Shown here one piece after another: positions 8,602-17,135 of a stretch of 38,616 nt of DNA (its first letter is position 1; the number at the start of each line of letters is the position of its first letter). The position numbers and the translations under genes are program-made. The notes below the pieces were generated by a model. That model had not been told where the DNA came from. It was given only the letters and a program-made list of their open reading frames with translations, and ran no database searches. The DNA is taken from assembly GCA_046724665.1 (NCBI GenBank), contig JBKOWZ010000212.1, positions 1-38,616 of the forward strand, read 5' to 3'. This stretch comes from Actinocrinis sp046724665 (GTDB lineage: Bacteria; Actinomycetota; Actinomycetes; Streptomycetales; Catenulisporaceae).

Positions 8602-9858
8602 ATGAAGACCGTTCTCGGCCGTACCGCCGTCGTGGGTATCAGCGTCGCGATACTCGCGGCCACCGCCGCGTGCAGCAGCGGCGGTGGATTCTCCGACTCG
8701 TCCTCCACCGCGACCGGTGCGACGGACTCGGGTCCCCTCACCGTCCTGATCGGGTCCAGCGGCGCGGCGGAGACCGCCGCGGTGCAGGCCGCGGCGGCGG
8801 CGTACTCCAAGCAGAGCGGCGTCAAGGTCACCGTGGTCGCCGCGCAGAACCTCCAGCAGCAGCTGAGCCAGGGCTTCGCGTCGGGTCGGCCGGCGGACGT
8901 GTTCTACCTGGACACCACGAGCTTCCAGAACTACGCGAAGTCCGGCGCCCTCTACGCGTACGCGGACAAGATCAGCGGCCCCGACGACTTCTATCCCACG
9001 CTCAAGGCGGCGTTCACGTACAACGGGACGTTCTACTGCGTGCCCAAGGACTGGTCCACGCTCGGCCTCGCGATCAACACCGCCGACTGGTCCGCGGCCG
9101 GGCTCGGCGCCGCCGACGTGCCGACCACCTGGGACCAGCTCGAAGCGGTCGCCAAGAAGCTGACCACCGGCGGCCGGGTGGGGCTGACCATCGCGTCCGA
9201 CCACGCCGGGATCGACGAGTTCCTGTACCAGAACGGCGGCGCGCTGCTGAGCGCGGACAACAAGTCGGCTTCCTTCGCCAGCCCGCAGAACACCGCCGCG
9301 CTCGGCTACGTGAAGAAGCTGCTCGGCGAGGGCGCGCTGAAGTTCCCCGCCGCGCTCAACGCCGGCTGGAACGGCGAGGCCTTCGGCAAGAACTCCGCCG
9401 CGATGACGATCGTCGGCAACTGGATCGACGGCGCGATGAAGAGCGACCACCCGGACGTCAGGTACCAGGTCCACCCGCTGCCCGCCGGGCCCGGCGGCAA
9501 GGCGACGCTCTCGTTCACCAACTGCTGGGGCGTCCCGGCGAAGAGCGGCCACCGCGACGCCGCCGTGAGGCTCGTGGACTACCTCGCCTCCGGCCGGCAG
9601 CAGATGGCCTTCGCCAAGGCCTTCGGCGTGATGCCCTCCCGCATGTCGGTCAAGGACCAGTGGACCGCCCAGTTCCCGGCCGACGCCGCGTTCCTCGCCG
9701 GCGCCGCCGACGCCCACCCCGATCTCGCGATCGCCGGCGGGGCGCAGACCATCGCCGACTACGACTCCAAGCTCGCCCAGCTCGCCTCCGCCGACCCGGC
9801 CGCGCTGCTGGCCTCCGCGCAGAAGAACTTCGAAGCCGCCATCGCGCAGAACCAGTGA
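8602..9858 (+). CDS. Sugar-binding lipoprotein of second ABC importer
   Basis: A 418-residue CUT1-type solute-binding protein. A short signal peptide ends at lipobox TAAC (Cys 24), followed by a Ser/Gly-rich linker. The mature domain begins near PLTVLIGSSGAAETAAVQAA. It contains GFASGRPADVFYLD and a VPKDWSTLGLAINT segment of the ligand-binding cleft. GAGGAG precedes ATG 8602. The stop codon overlaps the GTG of the next permease gene (GTGA), so the importer genes are translationally coupled. The substrate is unknown. The adjacent LacI and debranching genes suggest an alpha-glucoside or related oligosaccharide. Confidence 0.92.
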   Translation: MKTVLGRTAVVGISVAILAATAACSSGGGFSDSSSTATGATDSGPLTVLIGSSGAAETAAVQAAAAAYSKQSGVKVTVVAAQNLQQQLSQGFASGRPADVFYLDTTSFQNYAKSGALYAYADKISGPDDFYPTLKAAFTYNGTFYCVPKDWSTLGLAINTADWSAAGLGAADVPTTWDQLEAVAKKLTTGGRVGLTIASDHAGIDEFLYQNGGALLSADNKSASFASPQNTAALGYVKKLLGEGALKFPAALNAGWNGEAFGKNSAAMTIVGNWIDGAMKSDHPDVRYQVHPLPAGPGGKATLSFTNCWGVPAKSGHRDAAVRLVDYLASGRQQMAFAKAFGVMPSRMSVKDQWTAQFPADAAFLAGAADAHPDLAIAGGAQTIADYDSKLAQLASADPAALLASAQKNFEAAIAQNQ

Positions 9859-10916
9859 CCGCGGGGACGCAACGGACCGCCTCGCGGCCGGGGCGCGGAG
9901 GCATCCGCGGCCGCGAGGGCGCCGCCGGATGGCTGTTCACCGCGCCGGCGCTCGTGCTGCTCGCGCTGTTCTTCGTGCTGCCGATCCTCATGGCGGCCTG
10001 GGTCAGCGTGAGCGACTGGCGCGGGCAGGGCAATCCGTTCAGCGGCGCCGCGCGCTTCGTCGGCGCGAAGAACTACACCGCGCTGCTCGCCCGCGACGGC
10101 CTGGCCCGCCAGGATCTGATGACCAGCCTGCGCAACAACTTCTACTACGTGCTGCTGGTCGTGCCGTTGCAGACGGCGCTGGCGTTGTTCCTCGCGGTGG
10201 TGCTCAACCGCAGGCGGCTGGCCGGGCGCGGATTCTTCCGCACCGCGTACTACTTCCCCTCGGTGACCAGCTCGGTCGCCGTCTCCATCGTGTTCCTGTT
10301 CATGTTCAGCGGCGGGGGAGTGGTCAACAGCGTGCTCAGCGCGATCGGCGCGACCGGGCCGAACTGGTTCGCCGACCCGGACGGACTGGTCCACCTCGCG
10401 CTGGACAAGCTCGGCGTGCACTCGGCGCCGGCCGCGCTGGCGAACCACGGGCTGTTCGGCCAGTCCTGGTGGGACTGGCTCGCCGGGCCGAGCGTCGCGA
10501 TGACGGCGCTCATCCTGCTGGCGGTGTGGACCACCTCGGGCACCTTCATGCTGATGTTCCTGGCCGCGTTGCAGAACATTCCGGCCGAGGTCGAGGAGGC
10601 CGCGCTGATCGACGGCACCACCGCGTGGCAGCGGCTGCGCCTGGTGGTGCTGCCCATGCTGCGCCCGACCCTGTTCCTGGTGCTCACCCTCGGGCTCATC
10701 GCCACCTGGCAGGTCTTCGACCAGGTGTACATCATCAGCCAGGGGAACCCCGCCAAGACGACGCTGACCCCGGCGTACCTGTCGTACCGGACCTCGTTCA
10801 CCGACCAGCAGTGGGGACAGGGAGCGGCGATCGCGTTCATCCTGTTCGCGCTCATCATCGTGCTCACCGCCATACAACGATTCGCGCTACGCGACCGTGG
10901 GGCGGACGTCCCATGA
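9855..10916 (+). CDS. Carbohydrate ABC transporter permease, MalF type
   Basis: A 353-residue permease. The start is GTG 9855, which overlaps the preceding stop as GTGA. The longer open frame upstream is only a shadow of the binding-protein gene. The first membrane segment begins near residue 25 (AAGWLFTAPALVLLALFFVL). The EAA loop reads EEAALIDGTTAWQRL followed by LPMLRPTLF. A long extracytoplasmic insert lies between the third and fourth membrane segments (about NWFADPDGLVHLALDKLGVH), which is longer than in many MalF-like proteins. It ends in an ATGA overlap with the next permease gene. Confidence 0.9.
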   Translation: MTAGTQRTASRPGRGGIRGREGAAGWLFTAPALVLLALFFVLPILMAAWVSVSDWRGQGNPFSGAARFVGAKNYTALLARDGLARQDLMTSLRNNFYYVLLVVPLQTALALFLAVVLNRRRLAGRGFFRTAYYFPSVTSSVAVSIVFLFMFSGGGVVNSVLSAIGATGPNWFADPDGLVHLALDKLGVHSAPAALANHGLFGQSWWDWLAGPSVAMTALILLAVWTTSGTFMLMFLAALQNIPAEVEEAALIDGTTAWQRLRLVVLPMLRPTLFLVLTLGLIATWQVFDQVYIISQGNPAKTTLTPAYLSYRTSFTDQQWGQGAAIAFILFALIIVLTAIQRFALRDRGADVP

Positions 10917-11788
10917 CAGTGATCGGATCCACGGCGCGCAAGCCCAAGCCGTACCGGCCCGGCCAACTCACCCCGCGAGCACGAGCGGCGAGCTACGTCG
11001 CGCTGCTGCTGTTCGCGCTGGTCTACATCTTCCCGTTCCTGATCGAGCTCGGCTCCTCGTTCAAGACCGACGCCGACGCGACCAGCCATCCGCTCAACCC
11101 GATCCCGCAGCACTGGACGCTGGCCGCGTTCCGCGAGCTCGGCCGGCAGGACTTCCCGCTCTGGTTCGCCAACTCCGCGTTCGTCGCGGTCGCGGTCACC
11201 GCCGGCCGGATCCTGTTCGACTCCATGGCCGGATACGCCCTGGCCCGGCTGCGCTTCCGCGGCCGCGGCGCGGTCTTCTCCGCGCTGCTCGCGGTGATGG
11301 CGGTCCCCAGCGTGGTGCTGATGATCCCGAAGTTCCTGGTGCTGAACGAGTTCGGGCTCTACGACACGTACGCCGGCATGATCATCCCGCTGATCGCCGA
11401 CGCGGCCGGGGTGTTCATCATGAAGCAGTTCTTCGAGGCGATCCCGCGCAGCGTCGAGGAGGCGGCCAGGATCGATGGCGCCGGGGTGGTGCTGACCTTC
11501 TGGAAGGTGGTGCTCCCGATGGCCCGCCCGGCGCTGATCACCCTGACCGTCCTGGCGTTCCAGGGCTCGTGGAACGAGCTGTCGCACTTCATCGTCTCGC
11601 GGCAGAACCCGCAGCTCAACACGCTGACGAGCGGGGTGGCCTCCCTGGTCGGCGGACAGCTCGGCGAGGGCAACCAGTACCCGCTCAAACTGTCCGCCGC
11701 GCTGCTGATGACCGTCCCCGTCGCAGTGGTCTTCTTCCTCTTCCAGCGGCACATCGTGCGCGGCACGGAAGGTGCGGTGAAAGAGTGA
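10913..11788 (+). CDS. Carbohydrate ABC transporter permease, MalG type
   Basis: A 291-residue permease starting at ATG 10913 within an ATGA overlap. The first membrane segment is near SYVALLLFALVYIFPFLIE. The family motif SMAGYALARLRFRGR precedes the third segment, and the EAA loop is EEAARIDGAGVVLTFWKV followed by LPMARPAL. It completes the four-gene operon begun by the LacI gene at 7527. Again no ATPase gene follows. A strong hairpin begins at its stop codon and ends the operon. Confidence 0.92.
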   Translation: MTVIGSTARKPKPYRPGQLTPRARAASYVALLLFALVYIFPFLIELGSSFKTDADATSHPLNPIPQHWTLAAFRELGRQDFPLWFANSAFVAVAVTAGRILFDSMAGYALARLRFRGRGAVFSALLAVMAVPSVVLMIPKFLVLNEFGLYDTYAGMIIPLIADAAGVFIMKQFFEAIPRSVEEAARIDGAGVVLTFWKVVLPMARPALITLTVLAFQGSWNELSHFIVSRQNPQLNTLTSGVASLVGGQLGEGNQYPLKLSAALLMTVPVAVVFFLFQRHIVRGTEGAVKE

Positions 11789-11828
11789 TCGCTCTCGGCG
11801 CCGGTACAGCCGGCGCCGAGAGCGATCA
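11786..11828. terminator. Strong bidirectional terminator hairpin
   Basis: A 19-bp perfect stem starts within the permease stop codon. GATCGCTCTCGGCGCCGG (11787-11804) pairs with its complement at 11810-11827, with one further T-A pair outside and a five-base loop. It lies between the ends of two convergent genes (11788 and 11837), so it should terminate transcription from both sides. Confidence 0.85.
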
Positions 11829-11836
11829 ATCGGGGA

Positions 11837-14800
11837 CTACTGTGCCTGCGCCCACGGCTGGTCTACCAGCCAACTCGAGTCGGTTGCCCACGAGGTGGCG
11901 GTGTCCCAGGGGTTGGTCCCGCCGTTGCCGGCGAGATAGAGGGTGCCGGTGAAGGTGCGCAGGTACTTGGTCGTGAAGTTCACCGACTGGAACGACACGC
12001 CCTGTCCGCTGTTGCCCGGCTGCTGGCAGAACGTCGCGTCCTGGGAGAACAGCGCGCTGCCGTCGTTGGATTGCAGGTGGAACTGGAAGTTCATGTGCCT
12101 CAGGTAGCTGCCGGGCTTGTCGATCGACTCGAACGAGACACAGGCCGGGTTGGCCAGGCCGGGTGCCTGCACCCAGGTCGCGGCCCGCTTGTCGGCTTGC
12201 GAGCTGCTCGCGGTGACCGGTGCGGTCACGACGAGGTCGTCGGCGCTGTCGTGCTTGATGTAGTTGCCCGCGCTCTCAGCGGCCGACATCTCGAGCGACA
12301 CCAGCGGCCCCGGGTCCAGCGCGAACCTGTTGTCCGCACCCGGCGTCGCATTCGCCACGATGAAGTCGGAGCAGTTGCTGTCCGTGTCGGCGCCGTCGGG
12401 GAAGCGGCTCGCGCTCTTGCCCGCGCCGGCGGCCAGCGCCGGGGTGGCCACGGTGCAGCCGCTGCCCGTGCCGCCCTGGTAACCCTCCGCGGCCCATGGA
12501 TCGACCAGGAGGCCGTAGTTGAGGCTGTCGGCGACAAGGCCGTGGCCGTCACGCAGCACCATGTTGCCCGCGCTGGTGGAGAGGGTCGGCCCGCCGAACC
12601 ACTGGTCGGGCGCCGGCGAGCCCTGATAGCCCGCCGTCGTGACCTTGGAGTCGAGCAGCGCCGCGTCGATCGCGTGGTCGCTCGCCAGCGGGTGGCTGAG
12701 CACGATTCCGCTGCCCAGCGCCTGGACCGGCTCATTGCTCGAGTGCGCGAAGAGCGTCGCCGGGGTGAAGCTGATGCCGGTTCCGCGGTTGCTGAACGGA
12801 AGGTTGGACGAGTGGTTCTGCGTCAGCGGCGCGACCAGGCCGAGTCCGGTGCCGTTCGCGCCGGCGGTGCCGACGGAGGCGACGGTGACGTTCTCGGCCA
12901 GCCCGCCGATGTCCAGCCTGATCTGGTCGCCCACCGAGATGTTGCTGGTGGACGAGACCTTGATGGTGCTGGAGCCGGCGGCGGCCGGCGCCGAGAGCCG
13001 CGCCTGGGTGCCCGCCTTGCCGACCGCGGTGACGGTGGCCACCTCGAACTTGTCGCCGTAGCCGATGGCCATCTTCTGGCCGACGGTGAAGCCCGCGGTG
13101 CTCGTGACCGGGACGTTGGTCGAGGAGGCGGGGATCGTGATCGGCCCGTCGGGCACAGGCTGCCACAGCGGCGTGCTGCTGGTGGCCGCCGTCCCGTGGC
13201 TGATGATCGTCGCGTTGTGGCCGCTGCCGGACGAATCGACGACGGCGCTGCCGCCGCTCTCGTCGAACTTGTAGTCGGCGACGTTCCCGGCGCCGGCCTG
13301 CCCGCCGGCCAGCGCGGTGATCTCGGCCGCCGTCAGCGCGTGGTCGTAGATGTTGAAGTCATCGACCGTGGCGTTGAGGAACGGGTCAGGGTACTGCGAG
13401 CGCCCGATCCAGTTCTGGCCGGTGTTGCCGAGGCTGGACGGGTGCAGGGTCATGTTCGGGTTGGTCGCCACCGGCGTGCCGTTGAGGTACAGCGTGCCGG
13501 TGGTGCCCGACAGCGTCACCGCGACGTGCGACCAGGTGTTCAGCGGCAGCTGGCCGCCGCCGGTGAGCTGCTGCTCCCCTCCGCCGCCGCCGGTGGTGAT
13601 CGCGAAGCGGAGCCCGGCGCCGCCGCCGTTGACGGTCATGAACATGTTCGCCGTCTGGCCGGTGCCGAAGTCGAAGATGCGCGACCAGGTGGCGTTGTCG
13701 GACGGATTGACCCAGGCCGACACGGTGAAGTCGGACAGGCCGCCGACGATGCCGGTGGGCAGGCTGATGTAGTCGTCGGCGCCGTTCAGCTTGACCGCGC
13801 TCCCCAGCTTTCCGGAGACTCGCGGCCCGGACGCGCCGCCCGCCGGGATGTCGGCGATCGTCGCGGTCTCGGCACTGTCGCCGGAGTCGATCACGATCGG
13901 GTCGCCGACGCTCATTCCGGCCGTGCTGCGGACGTTGACCGTGGAGTCGCCCGCCTTGGCCGGCGCGGCGAGCCCCGAGTTGGACAGGCCGAGCACGTAG
14001 TGGCCGTGGGCCGCGATCTTCGTTCCGGCCGGGATGGCCACCGTCGAGGAGATCGCCTGCCCGGTCGGGTGCTCGGTCAGCGTCCAGCCGGAGACGTCCA
14101 CGTCGTGGTCGGCGGTGTTGGACAGCTCGATGTAGGAGTTGGTCGGGTTGCCGGTCGTACCGACGCGGAACTCGTTGATCTTGACGGGGTCGCCGTTGCG
14201 TACCTTCTCGGTCGTCGTGTCGATGTTGATCGAGCTGCTCACCTGGTCGTGCCAGTCGGCCCTGCCGACCAGGTCGCCGTTGAAGGCCTCCGCCGCCGAG
14301 GTCACGGTGAACGTGGTGCTCACGCTCTGGCCGGGTGCGACCGAGGAGAACGAGATCGGCCCCTGCGCCTTCGCGGTCCAGCCCTCGGGGCCGTTCAGCC
14401 GCAGCTTGACGTCGGCCACGGTCGAGCCGGTGGTGTTCGTGAACGTCTCGGTGACGCCCTGGCTCGAACCCGGCGCGAAGGTCTGGAGGCCGGGCGGGTT
14501 GGCGGTCGCCGAACTCGGCGCCAGGCTCAGCCGCTGCACGTCGTACTTGGTCGCGACGATGTTGGCCTGCACCGCCTGATCGACGGCGTCCGTCGGGTAC
14601 CCGGACGTCATCACGCCTTCGTAGAAAGTGCCCTGCGAACCGACGCTGTTGTCGCCGCCGTTGCCCAGGACGATCGCGCCCTGCTTGCGCATCGGGTCGT
14701 AGCTGGCGTCCACGCGCGGTCCGTCGAACATCGTCGTCAGGGCGCCCTGCTGCGCGTCGCCGCCGAGGCTGGCCCAGTGGTGCGGCTCGCCCTTGGCCAC

Positions 14801-15640
14801 CGCGGTCACGAACCGGGAGGTGATGTTGGGCAGCGTCGCGCAGAGCTTTGAGGTGCTCCCGGGGTTGACGCAGCCCACCAGGTTGTTCTCCTGGTCGGTC
14901 ATGATCCACGGCCCGGGCGGGTTCCCGTGGTACCAGGCGCCGGCGGTGCCGAAGTAGCTGGTCTCCATGGTGCCGTTGCCGTCGTCGCGGCTGTCGGTCT
15001 CGGCGTTGCCGTAGTCGAAGCAGCAGCCGCCGTTGTAGTGCTTGCCGTTGACGATCCAGTACATGCCCTCGGGCTGGTCATCGACCGCGATGCCGTGGGT
15101 GTCGTTGTTCCGCAGCCCCATGCCGGGCTCGATGAACACGCCGTACGCCTTGTGGCCGCCGATCGTGATCGGCGCCATGTCCGCGATCGGGAGGTTGTCG
15201 AAGCCGCCCATGGCCGGGCCGCTGAACGCTCCGCGCGGCGGCTGCGTCAGGTCGTTGTGCAGAGGGGACTGGTCGTAGAGCCGGGTGATGAGGCAGGTGG
15301 TGTCGGCGCAGAACCGGTCCTGCGCGGCCGCGTCGGCGTATCCGCCACGACTCAGGACACCGATGTTCTTGGTCGCGCTGTCCGACAGTCGCACGACCTG
15401 GTAGAGCGGGCCGTCGTAGGCGGCGTACAGCGCGCGGGTGGTGCTGTGGGCGGCGACGCAGGGGGTGCCGCCCGCGGCGTAGATGTCGCAGGGGCCTTGC
15501 GCCGGTGAAGAGGTCGGCATGGCCGCCTGCGCGACCGCGCTCGTTACGAAGGTCGCACCTATCAGAGCCAGGGCGACGGCCGCGGCGGCGACGCGTGTCC
15601 TGCCTCTCTCGCGCAGGGATGGGAATCTGAACGTGGTCAC
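11837..15640 (-). CDS. abfB: Secreted GH54 alpha-L-arabinofuranosidase, multidomain
   Basis: A 1267-residue exported enzyme that should remove terminal alpha-L-arabinofuranose from plant polysaccharides. It has a signal peptide (about 1-39) and a GH54 catalytic domain (about 45-375). Relative to the fungal enzyme AkAbfB, the vicinal Cys206-Cys207 pair, Glu251 (QENNL) and Asp330 (GGDNS) match Cys176-Cys177, the nucleophile Glu221 and the acid/base Asp297 in order and spacing. A NEW3-like domain (about 380-460) follows. Next is a lamin-tail-like domain starting near 485 and finishing near 1078-1104 (SASRFPDGADTDSN), interrupted by a LamG-like domain (about 610-778) and three GxxVGDxI-type repeats (about 561-600, 838-875, 886-925). 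The C terminus is a CBM42/AbfB-type arabinose-binding domain (about 1112-1260). Translation starts at GTG 15640 after AGGAG. A LacI gene diverges upstream. Confidence 0.92.
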   Translation of the reverse strand: MTTFRFPSLRERGRTRVAAAAVALALIGATFVTSAVAQAAMPTSSPAQGPCDIYAAGGTPCVAAHSTTRALYAAYDGPLYQVVRLSDSATKNIGVLSRGGYADAAAQDRFCADTTCLITRLYDQSPLHNDLTQPPRGAFSGPAMGGFDNLPIADMAPITIGGHKAYGVFIEPGMGLRNNDTHGIAVDDQPEGMYWIVNGKHYNGGCCFDYGNAETDSRDDGNGTMETSYFGTAGAWYHGNPPGPWIMTDQENNLVGCVNPGSTSKLCATLPNITSRFVTAVAKGEPHHWASLGGDAQQGALTTMFDGPRVDASYDPMRKQGAIVLGNGGDNSVGSQGTFYEGVMTSGYPTDAVDQAVQANIVATKYDVQRLSLAPSSATANPPGLQTFAPGSSQGVTETFTNTTGSTVADVKLRLNGPEGWTAKAQGPISFSSVAPGQSVSTTFTVTSAAEAFNGDLVGRADWHDQVSSSINIDTTTEKVRNGDPVKINEFRVGTTGNPTNSYIELSNTADHDVDVSGWTLTEHPTGQAISSTVAIPAGTKIAAHGHYVLGLSNSGLAAPAKAGDSTVNVRSTAGMSVGDPIVIDSGDSAETATIADIPAGGASGPRVSGKLGSAVKLNGADDYISLPTGIVGGLSDFTVSAWVNPSDNATWSRIFDFGTGQTANMFMTVNGGGAGLRFAITTGGGGGEQQLTGGGQLPLNTWSHVAVTLSGTTGTLYLNGTPVATNPNMTLHPSSLGNTGQNWIGRSQYPDPFLNATVDDFNIYDHALTAAEITALAGGQAGAGNVADYKFDESGGSAVVDSSGSGHNATIISHGTAATSSTPLWQPVPDGPITIPASSTNVPVTSTAGFTVGQKMAIGYGDKFEVATVTAVGKAGTQARLSAPAAAGSSTIKVSSTSNISVGDQIRLDIGGLAENVTVASVGTAGANGTGLGLVAPLTQNHSSNLPFSNRGTGISFTPATLFAHSSNEPVQALGSGIVLSHPLASDHAIDAALLDSKVTTAGYQGSPAPDQWFGGPTLSTSAGNMVLRDGHGLVADSLNYGLLVDPWAAEGYQGGTGSGCTVATPALAAGAGKSASRFPDGADTDSNCSDFIVANATPGADNRFALDPGPLVSLEMSAAESAGNYIKHDSADDLVVTAPVTASSSQADKRAATWVQAPGLANPACVSFESIDKPGSYLRHMNFQFHLQSNDGSALFSQDATFCQQPGNSGQGVSFQSVNFTTKYLRTFTGTLYLAGNGGTNPWDTATSWATDSSWLVDQPWAQAQ

Positions 15641-15779
15641 GGTCTATGAGCTCCTGTCGTTCATCGGGTGGCTCACTCATTCGACGAATGCCTGCTGGCG
15701 GAGGCAGACGCGGGTGCCCGTGGGACTGGCAAATGGTCTACGGACAGGGGTCGTCGGCAGCCGTGAGCGCCGCACTCTT

Positions 15780-15791
15780 GTTATCGCTCAC
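15780..15791. promoter_or_regulatory. LacI-operator-like site upstream of abfB
   Basis: GTTATCGCTCAC has an imperfect palindrome around a central CG. Its reverse complement GTGAGCGATAAC nearly recurs at 15978-15989 in the same gap. It lies about 140 bp before the arabinofuranosidase start. A closely similar site, GTTAGCGCTCAC, occurs inside the GH127 gene at 37851. Confidence 0.45.
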
Positions 15792-15877
15792 GAATCGCCA
15801 AACTCATCCTCATGATGAAGAGAGCACTGGTATCCACGGTGTTGCGTGTAAGTTTCACAGTCGTCCTGAGGGGAGAG

Positions 15878-15891
15878 TGTTCACGTTCACA
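15878..15891. promoter_or_regulatory. Possible LacI-type palindrome, TGTTCACGTTCACA
   Basis: This 14-base site matches its own reverse complement at 10 of 14 positions around a central ACGT. It also contains a direct repeat of GTTCAC. It sits midway between the divergent genes. It may be a further operator for the LacI regulator at 16055. Confidence 0.3.
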
Positions 15892-15977
15892 ACTCTGTCG
15901 TCAAGAGTGGGATTCAGGGGTGTACGTTGTGCCTGGCTCGGCCGCCGTCACCGATCGCGGCCAGCCGTCAGCATGTA

Positions 15978-15989
15978 GTGAGCGATAGC
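15978..15989. promoter_or_regulatory. LacI-operator-like site upstream of LacI gene
   Basis: GTGAGCGATAGC shares ten consecutive bases, inverted, with the site at 15780 (TATCGCTCAC against GTGAGCGATA). It is about 66 bp before the LacI start, in a position suited to autoregulation. Confidence 0.45.
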
Positions 15990-16054
15990 ATGGACTCTTA
16001 CGTCCCTCACCTGGCGGCGACGCCGCCAAAGCACTAGGTCGAGAGAGGTGCGCG

Positions 16055-17113
16055 GTGGGTAAGGCGGAGGCCAGGACCGGCGACCAGAGCGGGAACGGGA
16101 AGGCGCGTGTCCCCACGCGCGACCCGGCGATCACCGACGTGGCGCAACTGGCCGGCGTCTCCCACCAGACCGTCTCCCGCGTGCTCAACGAGCACCCCAA
16201 CGTGCGCCCGCAGACGCGGCTGCGCGTCCAGGCGGCGATGGCCGAGCTGGGCTACCGGCCGAACAACGCGGCGCGGGCCCTGGTCACCGGGCGTTCCAAG
16301 GTGATCGGCATAGTGGCTCAGAACACGACGTTGTTCGGTCCCGCCTCGTTGCTGACGGCGTTCGAGCAGTCGGCGTCCGAGGCGGGGTTCGCGGTGGCCG
16401 TGGCGAGTGTGCGGGCCCTGGACCGCCGGTCGATCGCCGAGGCGGTTGACCGGCATCTCGGTCAGCGGGTGGCCGGTGTCGTCATCATCGCTCCGGTGGT
16501 CTCCGCGGGGGAGGCGCTGGACCACATGCCGACCGACGTGCCGCTGGTGTGCATCGACGGCGATCCGCAGCGGACCACGCCGCTGGTGACGGTCGATCAG
16601 AACGTCGGTGCGAGCCTCGCGACCCGGCATCTTCTCGACGCCGGCCACTCGACGGTCTGGCACGTGAGCGGGCCGGACGACTGGTTCGACAGCGTGGGGC
16701 GGATGGCGGGATGGCGCGCCACGCTCGAGCGCGCCGGCGTCGAGCCGCCTCCCGTGCTGTCGGCCGACTGGAGCCCGGCGGCCGGGTACCGCGTCGGCCA
16801 GGTGCTGGCGCGGATGGCCGAGGTCACGGCGGTGTTCGCGGCGAACGACCACCTCGCGCTCGGCATCCTCAAGGCGCTGCGCGAGTTCGGCCGTCCGGTG
16901 CCGCAGGAGGTGAGCATCGTCGGGTTCGACGACATTCCCGAGGCCGCCTACTTCGTGCCGCCGCTGACCACGGTCCGGCCCGACTTCGACGCGGTGGCCC
17001 GCGCGGCGCTGAACGTGTTGCTGCGCCAGATCCGCACCGGCGAGGTGTCCGACGAGCGCGAAACGATCGCACCCGTCCTGATCACCCGCGACAGCGTCGC
17101 CGCGCCGCGCTAG
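16055..17113 (+). CDS. LacI-family regulator divergent from abfB
   Basis: A 352-residue regulator with a 25-residue hydrophilic lead-in before the helix-turn-helix ITDVAQLAGVSHQTVSRVLN and the hinge region RPNNAARALVTGRS. The effector-binding domain shows GHSTVWHVSGPDDW and VSIVGFDDIPEA, where the GFDD motif contacts the sugar in this family. Translation starts at GTG 16055 after GAGAGAGG. Its divergent position suggests it controls the arabinofuranosidase, with arabinose or an arabino-oligosaccharide as a plausible inducer (inference). It ends 22 bp from the convergent SnoaL-like gene, with no terminator seen. Confidence 0.9.
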   Translation: MGKAEARTGDQSGNGKARVPTRDPAITDVAQLAGVSHQTVSRVLNEHPNVRPQTRLRVQAAMAELGYRPNNAARALVTGRSKVIGIVAQNTTLFGPASLLTAFEQSASEAGFAVAVASVRALDRRSIAEAVDRHLGQRVAGVVIIAPVVSAGEALDHMPTDVPLVCIDGDPQRTTPLVTVDQNVGASLATRHLLDAGHSTVWHVSGPDDWFDSVGRMAGWRATLERAGVEPPPVLSADWSPAAGYRVGQVLARMAEVTAVFAANDHLALGILKALREFGRPVPQEVSIVGFDDIPEAAYFVPPLTTVRPDFDAVARAALNVLLRQIRTGEVSDERETIAPVLITRDSVAAPR

Positions 17114-17135
17114 GCGCGCATTTCAGAGCTCCCGC

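Larger units (their letters stand above)
15641..16054. other. Divergent intergenic region with regulatory sites
   Basis: This 414-bp gap between the arabinofuranosidase gene and a LacI regulator contains no convincing gene. It is less GC-rich than its surroundings and carries three LacI-operator-like sites, listed separately. I could not assign -35/-10 boxes with confidence. Confidence 0.6.

Noticed and set aside
8670..9854. Upstream extension of the MalF-type permease frame
   Set aside because: This part is a shadow of the binding-protein gene. The GTGA overlap at 9855 gives a normal permease start.
9929..10912. Upstream extension of the second permease frame
   Set aside because: It is antisense-like, Arg-rich sequence in a second frame of the first permease. 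The ATGA overlap at 10913 is the natural start.
12071..14851. A 926-codon open frame on the plus strand, antisense to the GH54 gene
   Set aside because: It is the mirror of a high-GC coding sequence. Its translation is Arg/Gly/Val/Asp-rich without motifs, while the opposite strand encodes a clear multidomain enzyme.
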